64,000 nt of DNA, from contig JNEU01000733.1 of assembly GCA_000697475.1 (NCBI GenBank), positions 61,152 to 125,151 of the forward strand, written 5' to 3'. The notes beneath the pieces are model-generated. The model was not told the origin of the DNA. It did no database searches and saw nothing but the letters and a program-made list of their open reading frames with translations. This document shows, in pieces, positions 1 through 11,898 of this stretch. This DNA comes from Lichtheimia corymbifera B2541. Its lineage: Eukaryota > Mucoromycota > Mucoromycetes > Mucorales > Lichtheimiaceae. The position numbers were made by a program, and so were the translations under genes. How positions within the stretch are numbered: position 1 is the stretch's first letter; each line of letters begins with the position of its first letter.

Positions 1-1032
1 AGTCCGCTGTCACTTGCAAATGATCAGCACCTGCTTCCTCCAAAAATGTCTCAACCATGCCATCATCCATTTCGGCAAGTGCTTCAACAAGAGCTGTGCG
101 ACCACGTACGGCTTCTTCCCATAAGGCATCCTCTTTTTGTAAAGGTGTTCGTGTCATTTCGAGGCCGTCTTCCCCTTGCCATGTCACCATTTCCATTGTC
201 ACAAGATCCGCCACAGCAACTAGGCCCTTATCTTCTTGCATCAAGGGGACTTGTAACACCAAAGGACGTGCTCTCAACTTTTTCCAGATTTCCAACACGG
301 TTCGCCCATAAGCAGCACCTGTGCGATCCATCTTGTTGACAAAGGCAATGCGTGGAATACCATAACGATCCGCTTGTCGCCATACAGTCTCCGTTTGTGC
401 TTCCACACCTGCAACACCATCCAAAATGGTCACTGCTCCATCCAAAACACGTACGGCTCGCTCCACTTCAATCGTAAAGTCCACGTGACCTGGCGTATCA
501 ATCAGATTGATGCGATGTCCTTTCCAACCAAATGTGATGGCAGCACTATTGATCGTAATGCCACGCTCACGTTCCGCCTTGAGATAGTCCATCACAGTAT
601 CACCATCATCGATATCTACATTCAATTGGATCTATCAGATATAAAACGATCATCATCATCATGACATGCCACTCTTACCACCAATGCGCTTGGTAACACC
701 AGCATAATACAACATACGCTCCGTTGTCGTGGTCTTGCCTACAAAAAAGTTTCCCTGTCAACAATGAAATCGCTCTCCTTGTTTGTTCTTTGTTTACCTG
801 CATCAATGTGTGCGATAATACCGATATTACGGGTCTTGGGAAGTGTAAAGTCCTTGGTACCTATTTAGATATTCAAGAGTTGGTCATCGATCGTCTTTTG
901 CAGGTCATTGAAATACAAACCGGAAGCAAATGTTCGCTTGGACGTTGAAATCAAGTAGGCCAATGGCGTCTTTAACGAAACGACTCGACTCTTTTGGCGA
1001 CAGGCAGTCGAAGCCAGCAAAGAAGTCAACAT
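1..1032 (-). CDS. MEF2: Mitochondrial ribosome-recycling GTPase, EF-G2 type (MEF2/GFM2), 3' end beyond window
   Basis: Translational GTPase that, with mitochondrial RRF, splits mitoribosomes after termination. Four exons are visible: 921-1032, 798-860, 679-738 and <1-615. The ATG at 1032 opens a basic, Ser/Thr-rich presequence of about 37 residues typical of matrix import. It is followed by the G1 loop [15 protein letters not shown], the G2 stretch [11 protein letters not shown], the G3 box DTPGHVDF and the G4 box NKMD. The segment [12 protein letters not shown] between G1 and G2 matches the GFM2/MEF2 branch rather than EF-G1, which is why I prefer that name. Only the G domain and the start of the following domain are present, because the gene runs off the left edge. 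It is divergent from RRP40 across about 0.7 kb. Family assignment is firm; the EF-G2 versus EF-G1 choice is good but not absolute. Confidence 0.9.
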
Positions 1033-1739
1033 GGTGTGTATGCAATGAACGGCCGATTCGAATGCTGCTGTTTAGTCGGTGGTAAAGAACAGGTTGTGCT
1101 ACTTGCTCGTGACTCGGTCTCGAATGCATGATTGCAAGGTTCAGGTGCCAAGTGCACGTGATTCGATCCAGCGTTGAATACATATGGTGTGACCCTGAGC
1201 GAGTCATGATAGCCAGGTTATTTAGATCATATAGTTAGACAATGCAGCTACTAGCTTACTAATTGACTCAAATATATTCTATAAAACATGAACATGTATT
1301 ATGCAAGTGGCACGAAGCTGAGGGATTCCTTTATATATGTATGCATTTGACGTTTCGATGGGAACAATATAGTTGCTACCCTTCTCTTATCAATGTTTCC
1401 ATGATGGCATATAAATAGTTGCTATCCTTCACTTATCAAATGACAATGGTATTGAATGTTGAGACAGGATGGATGGTGTATTGGAATTATGGAAGGTGGT
1501 AATCATCGAACCACAATGTAAATTAACTAGCAAATGATATACACATAAGCTTGGCAATACAATAGATGTTGTTATCTTTTAGTGGATGATCCAAAGGGAA
1601 AAAAGGGAAGGGAGGTGAGGTACACAAGCAATGCACAATGACCATTCATTTCATCCGCCACACCGAAAACATTTATCATCATTCTCAGCAACCAATTTTT
1701 CTGACACAGACCTCTTTATTGCCTATATACACACTACCT
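1033..1739. promoter_or_regulatory. Divergent intergenic region, MEF2 / RRP40
   Basis: No gene seen. It separates two divergent genes and so must hold both promoters. It contains an imperfect direct repeat of about 26 bases (1369-1394 and 1417-1442, both reading roughly TAGTTGCTAYCCTTC.CTTATCAA) with a TATA-like ATATAAATA between the copies. A purine-rich GGGAAAAAAGGGAAGGGAGG tract lies at 1597-1616, just ahead of the RRP40 leader. Confidence 0.5.
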
Positions 1740-2507
1740 ATGGAGGTCGATCAAGCATCACGGGTCGTTCTACCAGGCGATGTCATACACGAAGCAACCA
1801 ACAGTGAGCAGCAAGGAGTAATCACGCTTGGTCCTGGTTTACGTCAAGATGGCGAGCATATTGTAGCAACCAAAGCCGGCATGCTCAAACACGCACCTCC
1901 CATGCGATGGTGGATCGAGAGCAATCAAAAACGAGTATGTTATTCACGGACACAAGGGGGTGACTTTTGTATATACTTATATGTGTGTATATGTATATAG
2001 TATATTGCAGCTACTGGAGAGTCAGTCTTGGGAGTGGTGACAGCCAAGCTTGCCGAGTATTATCGCGTTGACATTGGCACAGCACATACAGCAGTATTAC
2101 CAGCACTTGCATTTGAAGGCGCCACGAAACGCAACAAACCCAATCTTGCACCACGCACACTTGTCTATTGTCGCATTGCTATGGCCAACCGAGATATGGA
2201 AGCCGAGCTCGATTGCATTAATCCAACCACGGGCAAGGCTGATGGATTTGGTGAACTTAAGGGTGGATACATGATCAAATGCTCACTGGGTCTCTGTCGA
2301 CGGTTACTGGATGCCAATACACCCATCTTGCAATTGCTTGGAGAACATTTTCCCTTTGAATTGGCAGTCGGCATGAATGGTCGTGTGTGGCTCAATTCCA
2401 ATAGCACCAAGGATACCATTATGCTCGCGAATGCCATCCTCAACTCGGAATACCTTAGTGAAGAAGAATGCAAGGCCATGGTCCAAGGATTGATCAACAG
2501 AGCATAA
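1740..2507 (+). CDS. RRP40: Exosome cap subunit Rrp40 (EXOSC3)
   Basis: RNA-binding cap subunit of the RNA exosome, which processes and degrades rRNA, snoRNA and mRNA in nucleus and cytoplasm. There are two exons (1740-1934, 2001-2507) and one 66-nt intron, giving 255 residues. The N-terminal part begins with the VVLPGDVIHEA block. The S1-like domain follows, with KRYIAATGESVLGVV formed across the splice junction and EGATKRNKPNL after it. The KH region carries the family signature GMNGRVW near residue 205. Length and all blocks match Rrp40/EXOSC3 of other eukaryotes. The ATG at 1740 is chosen because homology starts within ten residues of it; an upstream in-frame ATG at 1638 would add 34 unlikely residues. 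The 3' end faces SNF5 tail to tail, only 230 bases away. Confidence 0.93.
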
Positions 2508-2737
2508 TCATCATAGCATCTCCACACATTTGTATATAGAAGACAGAAATGTTTATACTTAAAGTGATACACGTAATTGGGTGAAAGAATAATACCGTGG
2601 ATCTTTTACAAGAGAAGCAATGCCATGGGAGATGAAAATGAAGGATGTATATACGTATGTGCTTGTGTGTATAGGATGGGGGAATATAACATGGTGTTCT
2701 GCAAAGAGAGAGTGAGAGAGATGATTCAATAGGCGTA

Positions 2738-4883
2738 TCATATCCGTTGACCTAGAAAAGAATGGGATTTAATGATTGAAAAAAGACACACATCGTTGTA
2801 TAAAGTAACCTACCAGAAATAGATCGCTGATCCATCATTGAGAATCGATTTCCTGTATTCAAAGGGATAACACCTTGCACACCACCACCACCTTGTTGTC
2901 CTCGGAATGGAGGTGGACTAGCACTTGTATGATGACTACTTGCTGCATCGGCTGCAATATTCATTCTTGCCCTGAGAGCACTCTTGCGTTGTGAGTGCAT
3001 AGGTTCCAAGTTGCTTGTTGGTGTGCTGCCACGCGTATGGACCCCATTCACCAAGCCAGCATTCATCAAGAATTGTTCATCCGATACTTCTTGTTCAGGC
3101 GCAACAGCAATCCCTGTGCGGAACGTCTTTTGCGGTTCACGATCTGGCAACACAACACCACGTCGTCCACGTGCTTGTCGTCGTTTCCTTCGAGCATCTC
3201 GCATGCGATCCTTTTCAATTTTATCAAGCTCAGCATCGGTCAGTTCCAGTATAGCAGGTGTAAATCGTTCAACCGAATCCAGATCACGAATGATGGATTT
3301 GAGCGATGGGAGGAAACTTTGTCGTAATTCATCATCCGATATAGGTGTGCCATCGAATTCATAACCAACAAGGAGTAATGACTTGATGTAACTGTGTGCT
3401 TGCTCACGAATCGAATGTGCAATAGCCGTTCTATTGGTTTTGTATTGTCAGATCAACGCTTGTCGTTTTTCCCTCCAAACAACTTGCCTGAATTCACCTC
3501 CAAGACCAAGCTCTTTGGTAAGTTTATCGGCAAACTCCTCAGCATCGTTTCGTTGACATGCTATATCCCATTCAAATTGATCCAGCAGTGCACGTTTCCC
3601 AACAGTGATATCAAGCTAAAAGAAAAAGAAAAATGTTAGCACTGTTGTTTATAAAGTAAACTCGATGATTACCTTTATCAGCATTCTCAATTCCGTATGC
3701 TTCCTCTTTTTGCATTCCAAATCCTTTTCCTGCTCATCGACCTTGACAACAATATTGGATGGCTCATCACTGCATTGTGCCATAAACTCCGCAGTCTCCT
3801 TTTCAGCATCAGAACCATCGCCATCCATTACTGCACTGCCAGCGTTGAGGTAATAGTCTTCCAACTGATCATGGATGCCACGTGAAATAAGAGGTACAAA
3901 TGTCGATGGAGGTAATTGCAAATCCTCGCACATGATCTCGGCAAATTGCTCAGGTGTGATAAGAGTCTCTACACATACATCACAATAAGGGATGATGAGC
4001 AATGATGAAATTGGAGATATTCAATCTATCACTTACCATGCATGTTCCAAGTGAATGTATCACGTAGCTTGTATCCATCCACTTCGAGCTCAAGACGAAT
4101 GGGCACCAAAGTATCATCTTTTTCGCCTTGTTCAACGAGTTGATCATGCCGACTATGATTCGGGATCAGTTTTTTTTTTTTTTTTGTTTCACACTTTTGA
4201 ATAGTTTGTACTTACAATCGAAGTTCACGTGATCTCCTCAATCGTTTACGTTGATTTGGATAAACCACGCGTGTTTCCAATCCTGAGGGTTGATTGCCGC
4301 CACCCGTATAGCCAGGTCCAAATACAGGAATGGGACCAGCACGCATCCTTGTTTGTCTTTGACGTTGTATCCAATCGATCTCACGCTTCTTTTCCTGGGC
4401 CAATGCAATATGGCGCTTATGTTGGATGTTGAGTGCTTCTTGATAGAGTTGATCACGATGTTGAAAGATGAGTAGATTCTTTTTGCGTGTCTCGGTATCA
4501 GCAGCAATAGGTTCAATTTGAGGTAGCATTGAATTATTCACTGCAGGCACAACAGGTGCTCGTGTTGCCAACTGAGCTGTGGTTGTGGTTGCTGCTGCTG
4601 CTTGGACTGTAGGCGTACTACCAACACTACCTCCTCCTCCTCCTCCTCCTCCAAACTGGGTCATCTTGCTCATGGGGGATCGTCCCATAACATTCATTAG
4701 TTGGTGTTGTTGTTCTGGTATAGGCCATGGCGCTTGATTGGGTGGCATTGCTCCTGGGTACATGGTGGGTTGGGAGAAGCGCTGTTGTTGTTGTTGCTGC
4801 TGCTGTTGTAGTTGCATGTGGTTGTACATTGCAGCAAATTGTTGTGGGTGCTGCTGCCTCATATTGCCTGAAGAAAGGTGCAT
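2738..4883 (-). CDS. SNF5: SWI/SNF chromatin-remodelling core subunit SNF5 (SMARCB1/INI1 family)
   Basis: Scaffold subunit of the SWI/SNF remodeller, contacting the nucleosome. Six exons: 4216-4883, 4037-4152, 3673-3968, 3488-3615, 2814-3430 and 2738-2751, giving 612 residues. The N-terminus is Gln-rich with a Gly run (low complexity). It is followed by a charged helix ending in RRSRELRF, then the two SNF5 repeats: VPIRLELEVDGYKLRDTFTW with ETLITPEQFAE, and LRMLIKLDITVGKRALLDQFEWD. The latter continues into GGEFRTAIAHSIREQ. The intron 3431-3487 uses a GC donor, needed to keep frame and family fit. The intron 4153-4215 contains a 16-base A run (T on the plus strand, 4170-4185). No ATG precedes MHLSSGN at 4883 within the open frame, so that start is used; an upstream exon remains possible. 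Confidence 0.92.
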
Positions 4884-5387
4884 GTTTGGGTGTGTGTGTT
4901 GTACGGACAAAGGGAAAAGGTCAGTGGATAAAGTGATCCATCCAAGCGTGTGGGTTGATGAGAAACAGGGGCGTGTGTGAAAAGAACAACTTGTCGAATC
5001 TTATTGGCTACCCCATCACCATCCTTCTTTCTAAGGACTTCTTTGAACTCTCTCCATGTTTGTACTTTGAGTATCTATCAGTGGAACATTCATCATCTTG
5101 AACAATAGCTGTTCTCGACTAATATATATGTGTCATCATTGGATTCCTCAATAAAGGAAAAAACCTTGCCTATATTCCTTGGAACAACTCTACAACGAAT
5201 TTGCATTGATTGCTTATCATGTACAAAGCTCAGTATCCCAATCTCCCAATTCCCATTGTATAATATAATCCTTCGTCTGATTGATAATACACACAAAGAT
5301 CATCCACTCCTCGATTGATAGCATTCCGCGCAGAGACAGAGTTACGATGATGACAACAGACAACAAATCTTTACTGGTAAAATTCTT
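4884..5387. promoter_or_regulatory. Intergenic, SNF5 5' side to MIC10 3' side
   Basis: No gene seen. It should contain the SNF5 promoter and the MIC10 terminator region. There is no repeat or RNA gene I can support. Confidence 0.4.
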
Positions 5388-5821
5388 CTAAACAACGGGC
5401 TTCTTCTTTTCAAATTGCACGCCTGGAACATGATGAGGATGGAATACACGCTGCATAAAAGATAACATGTGTAAGAACAATAGCCATTTATCCCGTTGTC
5501 TTATATTACCTGGGCGTCAGCATAGGCCACACCAAAACCCCAACCGGTGGTGATAGCAATAGGCCATGTTCGCTCTAAGTTATCTATCAGTAATCATATT
5601 CTGGACGCGTATAGAAAAGCAATAGACATACTCTTGAACAACAAAGCTGAAGCGACGATGCCAGCGCTTAAACCCAGTCCAGTCTTGACGACGATATTGG
5701 AGATTACTTGGTCCCACTACAGATTGACGCGCATGTAAGCTAATGACGTACACTCTCACTCATGACGATGGATTCTTACCTTGTGAGAAAGCAGATCTTC
5801 ACTGGGCACCTTACCCGACAT
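5388..5821 (-). CDS. MIC10: MICOS complex subunit Mic10
   Basis: Small inner-mitochondrial-membrane protein that oligomerises to bend the membrane at cristae junctions. Four exons (5780-5821, 5632-5716, 5510-5574, 5388-5450) encode only 84 residues, so it is easily missed. The sequence shows the two Mic10 hairpin helices with their glycine motifs. The first helix has GLGLSAGIVASALLF. A short basic loop (KKRTWP) follows, and the second helix has GWGFGVAYADAQ. The C-terminal tail is short and polar. Total length and topology match the family. The start is the only ATG and gives a short polar N-terminus. The intron acceptor at 5575 leaves KKR in the loop, as expected for the positive-charge turn. 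It is divergent from the VAP gene. Confidence 0.92.
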
Positions 5822-6285
5822 AATTATGAGTGAACTTGGAAAACAAAAAAGAAACCCCCCTTCTGCTCCGGGCAACTTTCATGACGTCGAGACAACTCCG
5901 CGATTTGGGCTTCTTCAACAAGAGGTTGTGCGAATATAGTACATACATACATACATACCCTTATTACCTATTATATATCGTATGAGATAGGAATGAATAA
6001 AACAGCAATCTTTTATGCTCATTTTGGATACTGAGATTCGGTTGACATCCATCTTCAATACCAAGAAAAAATGGGGCTGTCGTGAATGCAATGTAACTTT
6101 CAAATCCTTGATATCACATTTACTACTGGTTCGCGAGAGAGTCGTGATAATGAATACATGCATATATGGTCAATGGAGTGGGAACCGATTTTTGGGGTCA
6201 CTTCCATGCAATAAGGAAGGTTTATCCGATTCCATCTGCGTGGTCAATTGATCAAACACTCTCTTTCTTGTGCATTTACCTTATC
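5822..6285. promoter_or_regulatory. Divergent intergenic region, MIC10 / VAP
   Basis: No gene seen. It holds the promoters of two divergent genes. A short TACA microsatellite lies at about 5940-5957, and a C-rich stretch close to the MIC10 start at about 5854-5860. Confidence 0.4.
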
Positions 6286-7137
6286 ATGTCCTTGGTGGTC
6301 AAACCCAAAAACTATATATGCTTCGAGCGTAAGTTTTATTATACTCTTCCTCTTCTATCATTCTAACGTGGGTATCTATATCTAGGCCCGTTGACGCGAC
6401 CTGATCTTCAGCAGCATTTCGTGATCAAGAACCCAGACGATCGGCGCGCAGTAGCGTTCAAGATCTTGACCAATGCCAGTAGTCGTTATAATGTTCGACC
6501 TCCTTTTGGTATAGTTGACAAGCAGTCTGAAGTGCGTGTAAAAGGTGAGTTGCCATACACGACGGTATCCATGGTATATTGCATACTTACGGTTGGGATA
6601 GTGACAATGGTTCCTTTTGAAGAAGAACCACATCACTGCACCGATGCGTTTCTGGTGCGTTCCGCGGGGATTACCGAGGACGAGCAAAAGGATCTCCCTT
6701 TTAAAGAACTGGTATGGATGAATAATGATGGAAAATGACATATCACTGATGATGTCTTTTAGTGGGCAGTTGTTTCACATAATGACATTCATGACTACCA
6801 ACTCAAATGCGTTTACCTTGCACACGGAGTCCATTCAGAGGATGCGAGTGAATTTGAAAACAATGAAGAAGAGATGTCCATATCAGAAGACGACGAAGGC
6901 TTTCCATTACCAATGACGACAGAAATACCAAGACCATATCATGAGGAGATACCAACCCTACACAATAAGCTCAGTGAACTGAGCCAAACCATGATGGCTC
7001 ATCAACAGGAGATTATCAACATGCGTTTACAATTATTATACATGCGTCAACAAAAGGATTTTCAACGAGGCATTCGTGCGTTAGCAGTGGTCGTATTATG
7101 TATATTGATAGGTTATGGATCGCGTTCATTGCTCTAG
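6286..7137 (+). CDS. SCS2: VAP/Scs2-type ER membrane protein (MSP domain)
   Basis: Tail-anchored ER protein whose MSP domain binds FFAT peptides of lipid-transfer proteins at contact sites. Four exons (6286-6328, 6386-6544, 6602-6711, 6763-7137) give 228 residues. Residues 1 to about 120 form the MSP domain, with FVIKNPDDRRAVAFKILT and a following TNASSRYNVRPPFGIV stretch that corresponds to the FFAT-binding face. An acidic linker (about 135-155) and a short coiled coil with LHNKLSELSQ come next. A C-terminal hydrophobic segment, ALAVVVLCILIGYG, ends three residues before SRSLL. This domain order is diagnostic of VAP. The second intron has no in-frame stop, so intron retention would add 19 residues; the spliced form fits the family better. 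It is convergent with HEN1. Confidence 0.9.
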
Positions 7138-7244
7138 GAAGATATTGTTCACCTTGTTGTATATATAAAAATCATTGTTTTGGATGGATGTATGCAAATT
7201 TATTTACAAAGAAAGAGAGGTTCATGGAGCTATGGATAAACAAT

Positions 7245-8635
7245 TTACAGATCATTATCATCCTGATCATCGTCGCTCGTAGTGCTATATACATTGTCAT
7301 CTTGGATTACTGGAAAAGGCTTGAAAACAATAAGATCCTCCTTGTCAATTTGATAAGCTGATGAGCATTCAGTCAGCAATTCCTTCAAGCGAGACATGGT
7401 TTTGCATATTTGACGGATGTGGAGAATATCCCAGAGAATTTCGATAGGGAATCGCTGCGGAATACGAGTATATTGTTGATCATTTGGAGGTGTAGGTTGC
7501 TGTTGAGGATGATCTTTGATGGTGGGTATATCGTCGTCGTTTGATGAGGAGGATGGTTGAGATATATCTGACCAGTCAAGACACCATTCAAGTACAGCGG
7601 GTGGTGAAGGTTGTGGTGGTGATGGATTGTCCACATCCACTTGACACAAGGTAGCAATATATCCTTCTATCACTTCAAGTGCTTCATGGTTGGAAAGTGG
7701 AGGTTCATTGTAATAAGGAAAATCAATGCGTTTCACATGCCGATGCGGTACGTTGTTGTTGATTGGATCCATGTCAACCGCAGAATCACGTCGGACAAAA
7801 ACACATGCTTGTGTGCAGTGGCCAAGAGATGTATCATCCTTTTTTCCATCCACCAAGCCTATACCATGGAACGATACGTCATAGTTGTATTGCTGAGCTC
7901 CCTTTTTGCACCTGATATGATGTATATCAATCCACATGTCATTTAAACAACATCCATCCACGAATGATATTTACCATGTTTGAAACTCTTGACGTGTCCA
8001 TTCAAACTTGTGATCATCATGACGAAATATAGCATTGGGTTGACCATAGTCCAGTTGCTCAAAATGGACATTGTATTCAGCGTTGGGGGTAGTGACGATA
8101 AAAATCCGTGGATGATATTGGCCAAGCGCCGTGTTGAGGATGCGATCAAGAACGGGTGCATAAAGGTGCTCAATGACTTCGGAACAAATGATAGCATCAA
8201 AACCAGCGAGTCGTTTGTCATATTCATCAACAGATCCTATGCCAATGCCTATAAGCAATAGAACAATCACATCTACTGTATGGATCCTACCTTGATATAT
8301 ATCAATACTCAAAGGGTATTCGCGTAGTTCGCTGTAGTCAGTTGGCCATGGCTGACACCTTTCCACTGCTTCCTCAAGTGAATCCATGCATATATCCAGA
8401 CCAGCAAGCTGAGTAATGTTGAGCGTAGGTGGAATCAAGAAGGATAAGACTGACCCTTCGCCACAGCCGTAATCAAGCACCTAGACAAAGGTCAGTCGTC
8501 ATTGGGCTTGTTGGAAAGCTGATCCCTTACCGATGACACATTGTGTTGGCGTAGAATGTCCAAGATAAACGTGCGTCGCTGCCTCCATAGTGGAGGACTA
8601 AAAGTGGTATAGTGATCCTCCTCCATGGTGACCAT
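7245..8635 (-). CDS. HEN1: Small-RNA 2'-O-methyltransferase HEN1
   Basis: Methylates the 3'-terminal 2'-OH of small RNAs, protecting them from tailing and decay. It is expected to act on Dicer products in this fungus. Four exons (8531-8635, 8291-8480, 7975-8236, 7245-7911) give 407 residues. The SAM motif I is LDYGCGEGS (37-45). The HEN1 metal site is complete: SEVIEHL supplies Glu118, Glu121 and His122, and DDHKFEW supplies His174. TTPNAEYN (147-154) and the EFQ.WC block, formed across the last splice, are also family hallmarks. The plant-type N-terminal dsRNA and La-like domains are absent, as in animal Hen1. After about residue 230 the tail is long, acidic and Pro/Gln/Ser-rich. Two in-frame acceptors 12 bases apart (8236 and 8248) precede the catalytic Glu residues; the 8236 site fits the family better. 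ATGs at 8635 and 8626 are both usable. Confidence 0.93.
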
Positions 8636-9873
8636 GGCAGTAGTGCAAGGTCGTTGAAACAAAGAATAGTCAAGTTAAAGGAGTATGACAATAATAAAAT
8701 CCTTTTCATTCTCTCTGAGTATACACGTCCACAATAATGACACCCATCCATAAGGTGTTGATATGTTGCTATGGTGTTGTTCACCACGTGATATCACATT
8801 TCTCTCTTTCTTACATGGCAACGCATATTGATCATCAATGCAAGCCCTGCAGATCTCGCTGCAAAACACCATACAAGCTCATGAATACTTACGCCAAGGA
8901 GACTTTTAGGCTTGACATATGTCATCTCAAACCACGACGCCAAGGCTAACTTGCGGAAATGACTACTAGCGAGTACATAGAGCAGCGGAGGAGGAGAGAT
9001 CATATGTACTTGGTGGGTTGGTTCTCTTGGCCAATGTCACGGGCTAACATTCCGAGACGACGGATCGCCTTTTACCATCCCTTTCAGGTACCATAGTCCG
9101 ACAGTGGCGGTTACCTAAAACGACACTTTGGTTTCCTTGGCCGAATATACTTCTCTCTTTCGTGCATTTTGATGATAGTATCCTCCCGCCAATACTTGCA
9201 TACGCCACTTGCCCAGATCCACTTGGCAACCTTCATCCATCTTTCTGGTTGCCAAGAGATAATGAACATGATCATGAACAAGAACTGACACATATTATAC
9301 CTCTGCTGCTGCTGCAAGTATTATGCATAATGGAGCTGCACACACAAACCTTGTTGCTATTGGATTCATTCATCCTTGGTGGTGTGGTGTTAATATCGAG
9401 CCATGTGTGCATACGGATATATATCTGCTTGGGAATATACAAACGCACGCAATTGACACACTGCACAACATGCAGCTAAGGGAATCAGGGGATAAGTGAA
9501 AGAAGGGATAATATGCTTGATGACTGGTTTGGATCTTGGCGTAGTGGTGATTTGGTGTGGTGTAGTGACCTGCAGCTTGCAAACTTGCCAAGACTTTTCG
9601 CGTTGCCAAGACATCAAAATGTGGCCATGGTCTATCTTCCGTCGATCACTTTGGTCCTTTTTGAGGGCCCGAACTCCGTTGACTCTTCCCATAAACGCTT
9701 ACACGCACACACCACCTACCACTTTCCTTCTTCCCTTCCTTCTCCTTACCATCAACTTTATCGCCAAGATTTATTAAACATCTTTTTCTTTCATTTATAT
9801 AAGCAACGCTTATTTCTTCGTGGCTTCTTTCCTTTCTTCTATCAAAACACCCCACTGCTTGTATTTGTGCATA
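8636..9873. promoter_or_regulatory. Divergent intergenic region, HEN1 / ankyrin gene
   Basis: No gene seen in 1.2 kb. Short open frames here lack codon structure or family resemblance. The last 200 bases before 9874 are pyrimidine-rich, with a TATTTATATAA-like element reading CATTTATATAAGC near 9794-9806, a plausible core promoter for the ankyrin gene. Confidence 0.4.
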
Positions 9874-10929
9874 ATGTCATTACCATCACCGCCCCCCGAA
9901 AACCGAAAGCGGAAACGGTCTGTAGAACATCAACCAACAGCATCACACAAACAACTCAAGCATGCCACAAGCACGGCCATCACCACCACCACCAACAACA
10001 GCAACAACCTAGGACAACTATGCTGGGCATGCTTTAGTAAATCAGAAGCGGCATTACGGATACTACTTCTCAAGGGCGGTTTAGATCCAAATGCTGCTCA
10101 TGGACAAGATCAGTCGACCCCTTTGCATGTAGCTGCCACAGTCGGTTTCCTAAATGGGGTTGACCAATTGCTTCAGCATCCCGAAGTTGATGTCAACAAG
10201 GTAGACGCTCACGGCAATACTGCAATTCATCGTGCTATTCTCGGCAACAATACCAGCTGTCTTCAACTTTTGCTCGAAAACGGATCCCGTGTTGATATTC
10301 AAGACAAGCATGGTCGCCTACCTATTCATCTCGCTGCCTTATACAGAAGAAGTGATTGTGTATCCATTTTGCTCTCTTTTGCTGATCACGATGATTTGAT
10401 GGACAAACGCACAATCGCACAGCGCACAGTGGTCGAGGAATGCCTTGTTGGTGGTAGCGCATCGATCCTGAAAATGTTACTCAAGCACATTCTTCCATCT
10501 CGCTGTCATCAAAAAGAATCCAATCATGGATGGATCGGTACAGCTGTTTACTGGAATCGCATCGAGTGCCTAAAAGTGCTTATCGAGGCTGGCCTCGATG
10601 TGAACACGCCATTGAGCACACAAGATCCTTCGGATACAGCATTACATCGTGCAGTACAACAGCGCAAAATCGACATGGTGCGTTGTTTGTGTGCCGCCAA
10701 AGCCAAAGCTTGTCTCCCTGATGGCTCAAACCCTCCTTTACTTTATGCAGCCTCACATGGATTTGTTGATATGATCCGCCTTCTTATTACACCCGACACC
10801 TCTGCGGATACCATTCGACAGGCGTATTTACTTATGGATACCCTTGGCCTTGCCGATCGCTTCGTAAATATAGTGCGTGCACGTCCTTCTTCAACATCAT
10901 CTACATTATCATCATCACCCTCCTTTTGA
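9874..10929 (+). CDS. Ankyrin-repeat protein
   Basis: Intronless, 351 residues. A basic, low-complexity N-terminus (ENRKRKRS, then Thr/Asn-rich) could act as a nuclear signal. From about residue 45 there are at least six ankyrin repeats. Clear consensus stretches are STPLHVAATVGFL, GNTAIHRAILGNN, GRLPIHLAALYRR, a weaker WIGTAVYWNRIECLKVLIEAG, DTALHRAVQQRK and NPPLLYAASHGF. The C-terminus ends in a Ser/Thr run. No enzymatic or DNA-binding domain is seen. Ankyrin repeats bind other proteins, and no partner can be inferred. The ATG at 9874 is chosen because earlier in-frame codons have no methionine after the leader. It shares its promoter region with HEN1 but has no evident functional tie. Confidence 0.85.
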   Translation: MSLPSPPPENRKRKRSVEHQPTASHKQLKHATSTAITTTTNNSNNLGQLCWACFSKSEAALRILLLKGGLDPNAAHGQDQSTPLHVAATVGFLNGVDQLLQHPEVDVNKVDAHGNTAIHRAILGNNTSCLQLLLENGSRVDIQDKHGRLPIHLAALYRRSDCVSILLSFADHDDLMDKRTIAQRTVVEECLVGGSASILKMLLKHILPSRCHQKESNHGWIGTAVYWNRIECLKVLIEAGLDVNTPLSTQDPSDTALHRAVQQRKIDMVRCLCAAKAKACLPDGSNPPLLYAASHGFVDMIRLLITPDTSADTIRQAYLLMDTLGLADRFVNIVRARPSSTSSTLSSSPSF

Positions 10930-11898
10930 CTTTGTCCGATAATAAACCCATTCCCAGTATCATATTGTATATCATCAATCATCCAATTTAAAAAAGACCA
11001 ATAGTGTACACCTTTGTGGGTATTCAAAAGTGAGTAGGCATATTGCTTTGTTGATCCGTTGATCAGCTATTAGATAATACAAGCAGGTACAATGGCGCTA
11101 GAGCCTTCTTGCCACGTTCTCTGCATTTTTCATCATTTTACGGCAGTACATGCATATGTGCATTTCTGTTTTAGGCGCAAAATCACATCAAACGCACATG
11201 GGCAGAAGCAATGGTGGCTCTACATAGTGTAGTGTGTGTAAATGGTTGATGGCCGCGTGTCTTATGCGTAAGCTCTATTGTGGGGCAAAATGGGTGATTG
11301 TCGCTCACATTCGTAAACAAATCATTTCATCTACAACTGCTGCACAGCTGAGACGGCTCAGGGTTTCCAAAGATAATCCCCATTGGGCTTCTTGCTCCCC
11401 CACCTCCTTGTCCTCCCTCCCCCACAACCATATCACCACATCACACAAGCAGCGGCGTATACAATAACACCTTTTCCAAAGAGAACAATAGGTTTCTGTG
11501 GTAAGTTGTGCTCGAGTAGGTTGACGTCATCGGCGTGTATCTGATACACTTTGAAGTCTAAGGATCAGGTTGTACATTGAAAAGTGTTTGAGAGCGCCTG
11601 TAAACAGTGACCCATGATCCTGGAGGCCACCAATGCACGGCGGCATATATATAGGGTAATCCCCCCAAAAAAGCAGCTTAGAGCCCGCCACTATATACTG
11701 CTATTGCTTTACTTTGTGATCGACAAAAACGTGCGTATCCTACCTAACTCCTGATGAGATGTAATTTATTGGTTGCATCGAAGCACTCTTGTATATAAAA
11801 TACATAAAAGCATCAAGCTCAAGCTTATCTGAATTTTCTCTCACTCACTCTTTTTTCTCTCTCACTCACTTTTTTCCTTTCTCGTCTTGCGCACAGAG
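10930..11898. promoter_or_regulatory. STE12 upstream region with TATA box and pyrimidine-rich leader
   Basis: Noncoding, 0.97 kb between two plus-strand genes. A TATA element, TTGTATATAAAATACATAAAAG, lies at about 11790-11811. It is followed by a leader with repeated TCTCTCACTCACTCTTTTTT (11838-11885) up to the STE12 ATG. A second TATATATAG element is at about 11645-11653. No RNA gene seen. Confidence 0.55.

Noticed and set aside
1..1032. Initial reading of this gene as mitochondrial EF-G1 (MEF1)
   Set aside because: The [12 protein letters not shown] spacing between G1 and G2, and [14 protein letters not shown], fit the GFM2/MEF2 branch better.
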